Source: Plantago elongata
Taxonomy: Eukaryota > Streptophyta > Magnoliopsida > Lamiales > Plantaginaceae
Length of the DNA: 64,000 nucleotides
Assembly (NCBI GenBank): GCA_036897095.1
Contig: JAYMSP010000173.1
Location: forward strand, 1-64,000
Reading direction: 5' to 3'
Part shown: in pieces, positions 45,447 to 55,538 of the stretch
Layout of the letters: each line of letters opens with the position of its first letter
Position numbering within the stretch: the first letter of the stretch is position 1
Made by a program: the position numbers and the translations under genes
The notes under the pieces: generated by a model
The model's database searches: none
What the model was told of the DNA's origin: nothing
What the model saw: only the letters and a program-made list of their open reading frames with translations

Positions 45447-48094
45447 TTATTATTATTATTATTATTATTATAAAAAAATTACACAATTAACTAATTCTGT
45501 TTTTTGAAGTTACCTCATAACCTTTTTTTTTTATTAGACTTCAAAACCTTTCAATTTTTTTGACATTATACCAAAAAATTGACGGCGTTAGTCGTTCCGT
45601 TAGTTGACTGTTAAACCTTTCAAAAAAATTCACTTTTACACCAAAACCTTTTTAAAAAAATTTATGTTAGACCAAACAATTAGTTTTTTATTTCTTTTTT
45701 TATTCTTCCTTTCCAATCTTGTCCATTCTTGACAATTTTGAAGTGTTGTCAATTCTCAACAAAACTATTGTAAAAAGAATCACTTCCATGGAAGAAGCTT
45801 CAACGGCTATAAATTTTATATTGCTTAAATCTTGTCTTTCATCCATCTGATCCATGATCTTATTATTCATCTGGAATTTCAGATGAATTTCTACGGAGAA
45901 CATTATCTATCTCGAAGGATATATTATTTTATTAGAAATATACAACAGAGAATATGCTAATGCGATGATATGTGAAGCTGGAAAATGGAGGATACATGCA
46001 GAGTTTTTGAAGCAGTCACATTTACTGTTTGTGATAATGAGACGTTGTCACTCATGAAGTTATGTAAAAAATGTATATATGCAATTGGTTCTTGAATTCT
46101 ATGAATTGGAGAGAGAATTTATAAATACATTGTATAATACTCCCTCCTCCCAGTTAAGTTCCGTATGACCGGACACAGTGCAACTAATTAATTAATGTTG
46201 ATTTATTGAAAGTGAAATTGTGGAAATAAATGTTGTGCGTCCGGGCATATGTTTTAATGTAATAAAATTGGCCTTCTTTTGATTATAATATTATGTTTTG
46301 TGGTACAAAAATGACCAAATATAAAAATGGGACAACGAAGACATTCCAAAACGGAATACGGGACATCCAAACTGGTAGGAAAGGAGTACCTTGTAATTTG
46401 CGCCAGGTCCCCATGTGTTTATGTTTAATACATCGGAGCTTTCGTGGCCATTAAAGTGATTTTTTATTTACAATGTTTTTATTAAGAATTAACAACACTT
46501 CAACATTGTTAAGAATGGACGAGATTGGAAAGGAAGAATAAGAAAGGAAATAAAAAAGTTAAAAGTTCGGTCTAACATAAAAAAGTTTTGAAAGAATTTG
46601 GTGTAAAAGTAAATTTTTTTAAAAGGTTTAACAGTCAACCAACGGAACGGCTAACGCCGTTAATTTTTTAGTGTAACGTCGAAAAAGTTGAAAGGTTTTG
46701 GAATCGAATAAAAAAAAAAAAAAAGGTTATGGGGTAGCTTCAAAAACCAAATATATTTAATAGTGACAAACACATTAACTAAGAATGGTGTATATTGGTG
46801 TGTATCATTATATCATTATTATTATTATAGTATTTATATGGCATCACTAGGTTTTGAAAATGGGGACATATTTGAATTTTTATAAAGTGTGAAAAATGTA
46901 TTCTAAATCACATTTTTCAAATACGTGAGTCAGGCCATATAATCGGAAACGTGACTAGTGGTGTGTTTCTAAATACAGTTTTTCTTAATTCGCGAACTTT
47001 CTTAAATATATTAGACCGAAACATACCATACCAATCACTAAATCGAATGTTGTCAATGTCCAAATACAACACTATACCACAGATTAAATCAGTCCCTAAT
47101 ACTAGTTTTATCGACACTTAAACTGATCGCCTATGTGACAAAGGGAACAACTTTTACAAAATTTAAGTGTAAAATTTTATTCTACTTTAACAATAGTATA
47201 TGTTTCTGCTTTCTCATCAAAAGTCTAAACTATTGAGTCTTTTGTCAGTTGAAATCTAAACCACGTGAACAAGATTCTCATAAGAATACGACAACTCTGA
47301 TTTTGCAAAGGAAAATCCTTTAAGCCAAAAACTTACATATTAACAGTTGAAGCAGGGGAAGACTCTGTACTAGCATGTGGTGAAGCAACTTGGAAACTGC
47401 AAGCACAAGGGATCGAACAATGATGATAGTCAGAATTACAAGTCGGAGTAACGAATGTGAAGTTCTGGTGAAAATCACCATTTTCCTGAATATGAGGACC
47501 ATATATGATACATCGACTATCAAGTGCTTGACATACTCACATAATTTATAATAATATAATGTGTATTTACTTATCATTTAGGTAAATCTTATCCCAAACA
47601 TCATACTTGTAAAAGTATAAAAAAAACAAGGTACTGAAATAATCTTTTCCGTGTTATCTAAAAGCTCGGCAGAGAGGTATGAAATTAGGAGTAGATGTGT
47701 ATAAAATGATCAGTATGGTAGGACAGCTGACCCATGGATCTGAAGGGACTTATCCCTGAGAGCATGACCAACGCCGAGAACATCAAGTGCTCTCCAGGCA
47801 TTAGTCCACAAGGTGAGAGCAAAACCGGTGATTCTTAGCATGTCCGATGACTCTAGAACCAGACACCCTATGCCACACCTAAACAATCAATATATACAAG
47901 ACAAATTTGTAAGAATTATACTACATGTGATATATATTCATGTAAACAATTAAGTTCGAACTTTTAAATAAGATGTAGTAAGATGTAACTAATCAAGTAT
48001 ACCTGTGAAGTTGGAGAGCTGTGGCAAGGCCTGCTATGCCAGCACCAGCAATGACAATGTCCTGTTCGATCGTGATACAAGGCTCTTGCTCCAT
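43478..48094 (-). CDS. FAD-dependent monooxygenase (zeaxanthin epoxidase-like / MO1 type)
   Basis: Six exons: 48094-48003, 47878-47732, 47396-47337, 44624-44459, 44367-44136 and 44068-43478. Exon 1 gives MEQEPCITIEQDIVIAGAGI then AGLATALQLH, with the dinucleotide-binding GxGxxG at residues 17-22. Exons 2-4 supply LVLESSDMLR, TNAWRALDVLGV and RCVRRKDLLETLA. Exon 5 starts VLIGCDGVNS (the DG motif). Exon 6 carries [20 protein letters not shown] (the GD motif that binds the FAD ribose). These are the three flavin fingerprints of the aromatic-hydroxylase and epoxidase superfamily; the reaction would be NAD(P)H- and O2-dependent hydroxylation of an unknown substrate. Oddity: between exons 5 and 6 the only good splice sites leave the frame off by one base, so a rare splice site or a 1-bp lesion is possible. 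Intron 3 is 2.7 kb and repeat-filled. The promoter is duplicated upstream. Confidence 0.8.
45400..45471. repeat. (TAA)n followed by (TTA)n, palindromic microsatellite
   Basis: About 15 units of AAT/TAA run directly into about 9 units of TTA/ATT, so the two halves can pair as a hairpin. It lies in intron 3 of the monooxygenase gene, just outside the left end of an inverted-repeat element. Confidence 0.9.
45500..46746. mobile_element. Long-armed inverted-repeat element in monooxygenase intron 3
   Basis: Arms of about 280 bp. The left begins TTTTTTGAAGTTACCTCATA; the right read inverted begins GTTTTTGAAGCTACCCCATA. Both contain a GGCGTTAG(T/C)CGTTCCGTT word, TTAGACC-AA and ATTCTTCCTTTCCAATCT. 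There is no transposase. It is likely a Mutator-like or foldback non-autonomous element, though a target duplication is not obvious. A Stowaway MITE lies inside it, so this element is the older of the two. ORFs such as 45700-45903 are by-products of the arms. Confidence 0.65.
46140..46386. mobile_element. Stowaway-type MITE nested in the inverted-repeat element
   Basis: The left end is CTCCCTCCTCCCAGTTAAG and the right end GGTAGGAAAGGAG, flanked by TA on both sides; 247 bp. It shares the family's GTTCCGTATGACC/GGAATACGGGACATCC subterminal inversion. Confidence 0.8.
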
Positions 48095-48736
48095 GCTAGC
48101 TATCTTTTATGATTTGTTGACACAAGTTACAGTAGTATAGTTGTTTGAGTACCATTTTATAGAGATAAGCCCATTTATAGAGATGGGGAGTTGGCAGTTT
48201 TGACTGGAGGCCATACCTGCTTGGCTAGAGTATTCAATTTGAACTTGGTCTGCACGTCAATTTGAGTCAATTTTAATAGTAATAACATTTTTATCTGTTT
48301 AATATAGTGTAATATATGAACTATGAAATTCTATAATAAAATGTATATGTATCAATATAATAAAATGTATATGTATTAGTTTATGTGGAACGGAGTAAAT
48401 AATAACTAGTATTTTATTCTAATTTTTATATATATTTATAATGAAATATGGATATAGATTACTTTCTCTGTTCCAAATTTATCTTTCCGCGGAATCGGAT
48501 ACAAGTATTAAGAAAAAAGTGAATAAAATAGGAGAGATGGTGATAAAGTAGTAAAAAATGAATAAAGTAGGATAAAAATAGTAAATAAAGTATGAAAGAT
48601 AATATATTATGTATGAGAGATATTTTTTATTTTTAGGATAAAAAATGAAATTAAAATAAACTAAAATGAAATACGAGAAGATAAAGTTGAGACGAACCAA
48701 CGAAGGGAGTATAAGGGTGGAGGGAGTGTCAAGTTA
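48062..48736 (-). promoter_or_regulatory. Monooxygenase 5' end and promoter, proximal copy of a tandem duplication
   Basis: This 675-bp block spans the start codon (48094), the 5' leader and the upstream region, including a Stowaway MITE (48472-48709). Almost the same text appears at 49398-50256, 1.35 kb further upstream. Shared words include CGATCGTGATACAAGGCTCT, GTTTTGACTGGAGGCCATAC and CATACCTGCTTGGCTAGAGT. This copy is attached to the full gene and is presumably the working promoter. Confidence 0.8.
48472..48709. mobile_element. Stowaway-type MITE in the monooxygenase promoter
   Basis: Flanked by TA; left end CTTTCTCTGTTCC, right end CGAAGGGAG. It is present at the same relative place in the duplicated block (50006-50229), so it was inserted before the duplication. 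The open frame on its - strand is a chance run of Phe and Tyr codons. Confidence 0.75.
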
Positions 48737-49397
48737 AAGATGAACGTCGCGCGTATTATAATACAATTATATAATTAACAGTGTCCTTATTTAGTGTGTT
48801 GAGAAATAATTGATACCTCCTCCATGGCTCCGTCTCAATTTTTTGATCCGTTTTAATTTCTCTTTTAATTATTTAAATAAAACATCTTTCTCATACTTTA
48901 TATATTACCTTATATATTTTATTTAATATTTGTCATATTTTATACATTTTATTTTTTAGTTTATCACTATTATTCTATTTTATTTATTTTATCTTAAAAC
49001 TCATGTTCGTAATTAGGTGAAGATCAAACAGAAATAAAAGCATATAGTATAATTTAACTGTAAAAATGTAGTGTACATCACTGGAATCAAAATAACATAG
49101 TTAGTCCTCTAAATGTTGATAATTTATCCCATTCGGCTTTATTAAAATTAATAATTGAACAAATAATATTGGCTTAGATGAAAAGTTAACTTAAAATAAT
49201 ATTTGTGGAATAAAAGTATAAAAAGATCAAAGTTCATAATAGAGGAGTATCAAATTTTTCCTACATATATTATATTATACCCACTATTTAAGGTCCTACT
49301 TTTCTAATCACAAAGTATGATCCTATATTTGTTACTTACTATATATTCTTTCCGTCTTAAATTGAATGTCCAATCGGATCAGACATAAATTTTATAC
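48737..49397. other. Spacer between the two promoter copies
   Basis: AT-rich. Positions about 48819-49035 look like a worn Stowaway copy (CCTCCATGGCTCCGTCTCAA at the left). No gene is recognised. Confidence 0.4.
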
Positions 49398-50256
49398 AAT
49401 GACAAGGTTATGTTCGATCGTGATACAAGGCTCTTGCCCCATGCTAGCTATCTTTTATAATTTGTTGGCACAAGTTACAGTAGTATACATTCGAAACAGA
49501 ATCATAAAGAGTTTTTTCCTGTGTCTCATGCATCGAACAACAAAAATGAAAGATTTTGCCTTTCCTAGAATCTAAAAAGAATCTTATCCTAAAATCTCGT
49601 TTAATAACCAAAGTAAGAATTTATAATTGTATCATAACATGGAGCAAAAAAGACAAAATGCAGGATGGATCGAAAGGTGTATGATACTTCGATAGTACCA
49701 ATTTAAAGAGATAAGCCCATTTGTAGGCACGGGGAGTTGACAGTTTTGACTGGAGGCCATACCTGCTTGGCTAGAGTAATCAATTTGAACTTAGTCTGCA
49801 CGGAAATTTGAGCCACTTTTAATAGTAATTCCTGATAAAAATGTAAGAATAACATTTTTATCTGTTTAATATAGTGTAATATATGAAATATGAAATTCTA
49901 TAATAAAATGTATATGTATCAATCTATGTGGAACGGAGTAAATAATAACTAGTACTTTATTCTAATTTTAATGTATATTTATGATGAAATATGGATATAG
50001 AATTACTCTCTCCATTTCAGATTCATCTTTTCGCGGGGTCGAACACAAGTATTAAAAAAAATGAATAAAATAGAAGAGATGGTGATAAAGTAGTAAAAAT
50101 GAATAAAGTAAGATAAAAATAGTGAATAAAGTATGAGAGATATTTTCTGTTTTTATATAAAATAATAAAATTAAAATAGATTAAAATGATATATGAGAAG
50201 ATAAAGTTGAGACGAACCAACGAAGGGAGTATGAAGATGGAGGGAGTGTCAAGTTA
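49398..50256 (-). pseudogene. Duplicated promoter and start of the monooxygenase gene
   Basis: This is the distal copy of the block at 48062-48736. It still holds an ATG (49442) and on the - strand reads MGQEPCITIEHNLVIV before a stop, against MEQEPCITIEQDIVIAGAGI in the gene. About 200 bp at 49488-49692 are absent from the proximal copy. The Stowaway copy is at 50006-50229. The block stops exactly where a family A MITE begins (50257). If its promoter still works, transcripts would start about 1.35 kb upstream of the real gene. Confidence 0.75.
50006..50229. mobile_element. Stowaway-type MITE (duplicated copy)
   Basis: Flanked by TA; left end CTCTCTCCATTTCAG, right end CGAAGGGAG. It is the paralogue by segment duplication of 48472-48709, with several small indels. 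Confidence 0.75.
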
Positions 50257-50917
50257 GACCATCCGCAATGGTGACGAGCCGACGGCGCGTCATCGTTGTT
50301 TTTCCTCCAGTGGTGGCGCGTCGTCGTCGCGTCGTCTTCACCACGTCATGAATTTATTTTTATTTTAATTCACATATTATTCATATAATAAGAGTGCTTT
50401 TTAGATGTTGAAATTAATGAAATTACATTGTTTTAAGTCATTTTATAATTTATTAAGGTTTAAAATAAAATAAAAAATATTTTACTAAAAACATATTTAA
50501 TACATTATAATAGTGTTTAGAAGTCGAAATTAATAAAATTGAATTATTAGAGGTTGTTTTACAATTTTAAGTTTAATTGAGAGAGAAAATGAGTTCGAGA
50601 TGGAATGATCCAAAAATAATCGAGAGTGGTCTCTATTCGTAGATCTCGAAGAGACAAATCCATTGGTAATTTTCATATATTTTTTACATTTATGTTTTTC
50701 AAGTTATTCGCGTTTGAAATTGGACAAAATATAAAGAAAAAAAAAGGAAAAAGAGAGGGGCCTGGCTAGCACGATGTGGCAGTAGCTCATTGGTTGCTGC
50801 CAGCGTCGTGCTTGGTGCCTTCCCGCGCCGAGGCATGGCGCGGGAGCAAGACGCCGCGCCTCTTGGCGCGGTGTCCGCCCCCGATGGGGCGCTATTGGCG
50901 CGACGTTGGGCATGGTC
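50257..50917. mobile_element. MITE with GC-rich ends (family A, copy 2)
   Basis: 661 bp, inverted relative to the copy in expansin intron 2. The left end is GACCATCCGCAATGGTGACG; the right end read inverted is GACCATGCCCAACGTCGCGC. The core includes CGAGAGTGGTCTCTATTCGT, matching the reverse of copy 1. TTA stands at the left and TAA at the right. The outer 150 bp on each side are strongly GC-rich (GGCGCGTCGTCGTCGCGTCG), which creates spurious ORFs on both strands. Confidence 0.7.
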
Positions 50918-52041
50918 TAACTAGCTACCTAAAACATGGACGGTATGAGACGATCGTTCTCTTAACTGCTTTAGGAAAATTTAGAAATCATTACATATCA
51001 AGAAATTATTAATTAATTAATAAATCAACGGTAAACTCAATTACAACAGGGATAAACGTCCAAACAAAATACCATAGCGAAATCATGATGTTCTCTTCAT
51101 CCTAAAATTCATTAATTTCAATTCAGTTGTATTCAAATCAATTCTGTCCAGATATTGATTTAGACTTTGTATCTTATGTTTCTTTACATTCCGATGTTTA
51201 GACTCTTAACACTATTGGAAATTCTTGAATAAGAAAATAAGTTTGAGGACTAAAAGTTGTAATTCAACAAGAGTTTATTGCAAAGTTTTCAAAAGTTATG
51301 TGACTGGAAGTGAAAGGCGCCAAAGAGATAATGACTCAATTGAATAAACAGGAAATGAAGGAGCACGAAAAGATAACGCGTGAAACAATGAAAGAAGGAA
51401 TTTACGAATCGAAAATAAAGGTGTCAAACGAATTGAAGTAGCAAAGTTGGGGACGAAGTTTGTCTTCCCCAGTCTGCAGAAAGAAGCCAAAATTGTTTTC
51501 AACCTAGTATGATTTGCTCAGGTTAATCTCCATCGTTCAATTCAAGATCAATGGTGAGATAATGAATAAGGACGAACACGAGAGATGGACATATGTAACC
51601 TAGCTTGTTGAATTCTACAATGCGCCAATCACTCTTTTTTGAATATCAATATAAGTACTTTCTCCTCTAGTGTGTTTCTTATTTCTTAAAACACACTTAC
51701 TCTAGAAATTCCTCCGCTCTCTTTAGTGTCAAGTATCACGATGTCCCTGTGAAGCTAAACCATACCAATTCAATTCTTCTCTAATAGAATATATTTGAAA
51801 AATTGACATGTGTCATGGATTACCAAGTCATGAATCTACTATTAACTTTATTAACATAAATCGTATTTTAAGATTTTAATTTCTTTAATTGTAATTATCT
51901 GAACGATACTGAACTGAATTATTGTATAAATTATAACTAACTAATTGAACTAAATGAGTTTAGATACGATGAGAACGTAGATTTACTCACATTCCTTAGA
52001 AACAGTCAAAACTCAATTGCTACAAGAAGGGAGTATTAGAA
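50918..52041. other. Spacer with a possible old LTR fragment
   Basis: Positions about 51238-51400 resemble the start of the copia-2 LTR, with phrases like 'gaggactaaaagttgtaatt' and 'gactggaagtgaaaggcgcc'. They may be a worn solo LTR of a related copia family. A fragment of the CAGTTCA/TGAACTGAA repeat lies at about 51900-51960. No gene is recognised. Confidence 0.4.
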
Positions 52042-52046
52042 GATGA

Positions 52047-52561
52047 TATTGAAGATTTAAGGACAAAAATAAAAGATTGACAAATGCAATTTAACAAGAG
52101 TTAATTACAACAAGTTTGAAAATTACAGGACTGGAGTTGAAGGAAAGAGAGACCGAATTGATTGAGCAAAGTTCACGGAGGGACCAAAATGAAAATTGGA
52201 AACGATTAATCAGCGAGACAAAGACAAAGGCGCATCACGATTTTACGTTTTCTCCAGCACAACACAGGTCGTCTTCATCTTCCTTGTAGAAGAATGGATG
52301 TTTAGGGTTGCAGAGAACAATACTATGGTACTATTTGATCTCGTTCGTCTATCTTTTGATCAATGGCCACGATCTTGAGCTTGTTCGTCAAGCATTTATG
52401 TGTGCTGGATCGAGTACTATAGCCTTGTATTTTTGCTCAAATTTGAACTTGCTGATCAAGTTTAATCTTGTATATATTAGTCCCTTTGTAACTCATGTTT
52501 AATCAACAGAAATAATACACTCTCGTCTCCTTCAAGCAATTTATCACTCTCTATTTTAACA
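52047..52561 (+). repeat. 5' LTR of copia-2
   Basis: 515 bp, starting TATTGAAGATTTAAGGAC and ending TTTTAACA, next to the primer site. It matches 62142-62675 over its whole length. Confidence 0.88.
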
Positions 52562-54320
52562 TGGCACCAGAGCCATCTCAGTAACAAGTTGCAACCTTAA
52601 TGCTTTTTTCTGAACATTTCCTTTAGCCAACAAATTCATTTTCATCCATTTTTCCATCTGCAAGTTTTCTATCTCTCTGTTACTTCAAATCTGAATCACT
52701 ATGTCTACCTCTGATAGCCCTCATGTCACTCAAACTCCCAATGTCAACCCTGTTCCTGCACATGAGAATCCTAATAGCTCACTTTACCTTCATCACTCTA
52801 ATAACTCCATCTCAGGTGTTGTCGCTCCACTCCTTACCAAAAGTAAATACCACACCTGGTCCAGGGTATTTGTGATGTCTTTAAGCATCCATAACAAGCT
52901 AGGATTTATCCATGGAACTATTCTCTGTCCTCAGGGCAATGAAGATAGCAAAGAAGCCTGGAAACACTGCAACACTATTATCCTCTCTTGGATGATCAAC
53001 TTTGTCTCTCCAGAGATTAAGAGTGCCTTAATCTATGTGAAAATTGTTGCAGAAGGATGGCTTAAGCTAAAGATGAGATATGCCAGCCCAATGATGTAAG
53101 GATCTTTCAGCCAGAGAAAGAAATCATGGTAAGCATGCAAAACAACACCTCTGTCACTGATTTCTTTTCCAAACTATCTGCTCTTTGGGAAGAACTAGAT
53201 GACTATAGATATATTCTTTGTGGTCTGTGCACTAATAGTGCTTGCAAAAATACTTCTCAAATGGAAAAGAACAGAGAGGTTGACACTACAAGAATCGCTG
53301 GGAATAGCAACGAAAATAGCGACGGAAGTTATTTGTCTCTGTTCGCAGCGACGAATCGGTCCGTCTAGCGACAGACCAGCGACGATCTCAGCTTCTTCAT
53401 CAATTCGTCGCTATTTAGCGACGAAATAGGGACGAATAAACTTTTTGTCCCTATTTTTAACAAAAAAAAACTGAGACGAATTCACGAACTGAGTTCGTCT
53501 CAACGGCGGACTCAGGGACGGATAACATATCCGTCGCTGAGTTGGAATTAAAGAGGAGCGGGGGTTGAGCATAATGCTCATTCTCCCTGCTCCTCTTCTC
53601 TCTTCCCTTCGTTTCTCCTCTCTTTTTTTCTCCAATTCCGGCCATTCCCTCTCGAATTCGGCCATATTTGGACTCTACTCGAAGATCTTGAGACAAGGAG
53701 CTCGGGTGGTATACAAATATCAACTTTCATCCCCTTATTTCTCTGTAATCAAAGGTATTTTGGCTAAAACCCTAGTTCTATAAAACTTGGGGATCTTGTA
53801 ATTTTCGACTAATTTGAGCAATTGCATGTTTATATGAAGTATGTAGTAGCTAGATTAGGTAATATTATGTATTGTGTTCACTTTGAGATTTAGAAATTAA
53901 TATGTATGAAGTATGAAGATAGTTTCATTTGATATTTTGGCAAGTATAGTATGATGAAGAAGATGTAGTTGAATTTTGGCAAATGTAGTATGATGAAGAA
54001 GATAGTTTAATTTGATATTTTGCCAAATGTATGAATTTTGTTAACTTTGACTGGTTTGGGCAATTGTATGTTTTTGAAAACAATGTTAAATACTAGCTTG
54101 TTAAACTTAATTTGGTATGAACCACTAGAATTTTTAATTAGTATAATGTTGATAATGTAGTAGTGGTAGTTTCAATTTAGTGTTTTAGAGACAATTTGGT
54201 TTTGAAAATCAATGTGATTTATACTAGTTAATTCTATATTGTGGGAAATATACGTAACAAATTGGAAGAGTACAATCGAGTAAATCTAATAAATTTAGAC
54301 GTGTCAAGTTAAAAAATCGG

Positions 54321-54602
54321 ATGACTACGGATCGTTCATGGATGTATCATCGAACTGTAAGTGGAAGAGTACAATCGAGTTTTGTTAAAGGGGTTGAAGA
54401 TTTCATTGCATTTGCATTGATACATCCGACTTGTGCGATTTGGGGGGAGGGGTTGATAAGGTGCCCTTGCAAATTAGAAACATGCCGTAACAAACAATTT
54501 CTGACTCCTGCAATGGTAGTCGAACACCTGAACTGTAATGGTTTCGTGCCGAAGTATCTGGTTTGGAATAATTATGGTGAGGAACCAACCTTTGAAATGT
54601 GA
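54321..54602 (+). pseudogene. Transposase-associated domain (Transpos_assoc), first copy
   Basis: 93 aa: starts MTTDRSWMYHRTVSGRVQSS, then FVKGVEDFIAFA, LIRCPCKLETCRNKQFLTPA, VVEHLNCNGFVPKYLVWNNY and GEEP. The DRSWM start, the Cys-Pro-Cys knuckle and HL..GF...Y..W..GE are the marks of the N-terminal zinc domain of plant CACTA transposases. The downstream DDE part is absent: the frame ends soon after and unrelated AT-rich DNA follows. Confidence 0.8.
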
Positions 54603-55059
54603 TATTTAAAATTGAGGGAGAGACGGGGGTTGGGATTGTTCATTCAGTGGTGGAATGAGCTCGGAGTATGTGCATGGCGTAGATGAGGATGTAGGTTTTG
54701 TGGTCTGGAGCGGTATAACAAAATTAGGGGTCGGATGATATAAGAAGTATGTAGTAGCTAGTTCATGTACCACATTATTAAATTAGGTGATTTTGGCTCG
54801 GATATGACTAGGATTATCTTAATTAGTGCTAACCGTGAAATGCATGTAAGTTATTACTCTACAACTATTGTAATGTGAAATGCATGTATTTTATCTATTG
54901 GTATGAAATTTACGTAATGAAGTAATTTTGTAATATAATTGTGTAATGTGAAATGCATTTTATCCATTACAAATTCTTAACGTATCTGAATGAATTAATA
55001 ATGTAAATAAGTAATGCAATACATATTATAAATCTAATACATTGAGACGCAGGTTAAGT

Positions 55060-55437
55060 ATGAATCCGAATCGTGAGTGGATGTATTCTCGCACTCTTAA
55101 TGGTTTTTGGGGGGGGGGGGGGGGGGGGAGATGAAGTGCCCTTGCAACGAAGGTAAGAACGGTCAATGGTTACCTTCTGCAACGGTAGTTCAACACTTGA
55201 CATGTAGTGGCTTTGTGCCTGAGTATTTCGTATGGACATGTCATGGTGAGACACTAATTCCGTTCATGTCATATGCTAATCTAATAGGTCGTAAAAGGAA
55301 GAAGCAAAAAGTGACAAAAACGTATGAAAACACGACAACATCTAATGCTAATTACGATGAGGACCGAATGGATGATATGTTGAATGATTTTCAATATTTA
55401 TCCAATGTGTATGTCATATGTTTACATTCTCTTAGTT
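55060..55437 (+). pseudogene. Transposase-associated domain, second copy with a poly-G tract
   Basis: Begins MNPNREWMYSRTLNGFW, then runs into 20 consecutive G (55109-55128). After the tract another frame gives EMKCPCNEGKNGQWLPSATV, VQHLTCSGFVPEYFVWTCHG, E and a basic stretch GRKRKKQKVTKTYE. The part between SRTLNG and the CPC knuckle, where the first copy has about 30 residues, is replaced by the G tract. The two sides of the tract are not in one frame at this tract length. Confidence 0.75.
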
Positions 55438-55538
55438 GATGATTATCCAATATTTATGTGATTTAATTCTTATGTTCATTTGAAAATTCACGATACATTT
55501 ACTAACACATTATATGTGTTTCATCTATTTATTTGCAG

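Noticed and set aside
48479-48700. Phe/Tyr-rich ORFs (48479-48700 and 50023-50220)
   Set aside because: Both lie in Stowaway MITEs, and the AT-rich text yields Phe, Tyr and Ile codons by chance.
50704-51012. Pro/Arg-rich ORFs on both strands
   Set aside because: They fall in the GC-rich end of a family A MITE and have no domain.
53411-53783. Charged ORFs on both strands at the left side of the nested CACTA element
   Set aside because: They arise from the GCGACGAA-type subterminal repeats and a purine-rich tract and match no protein family.
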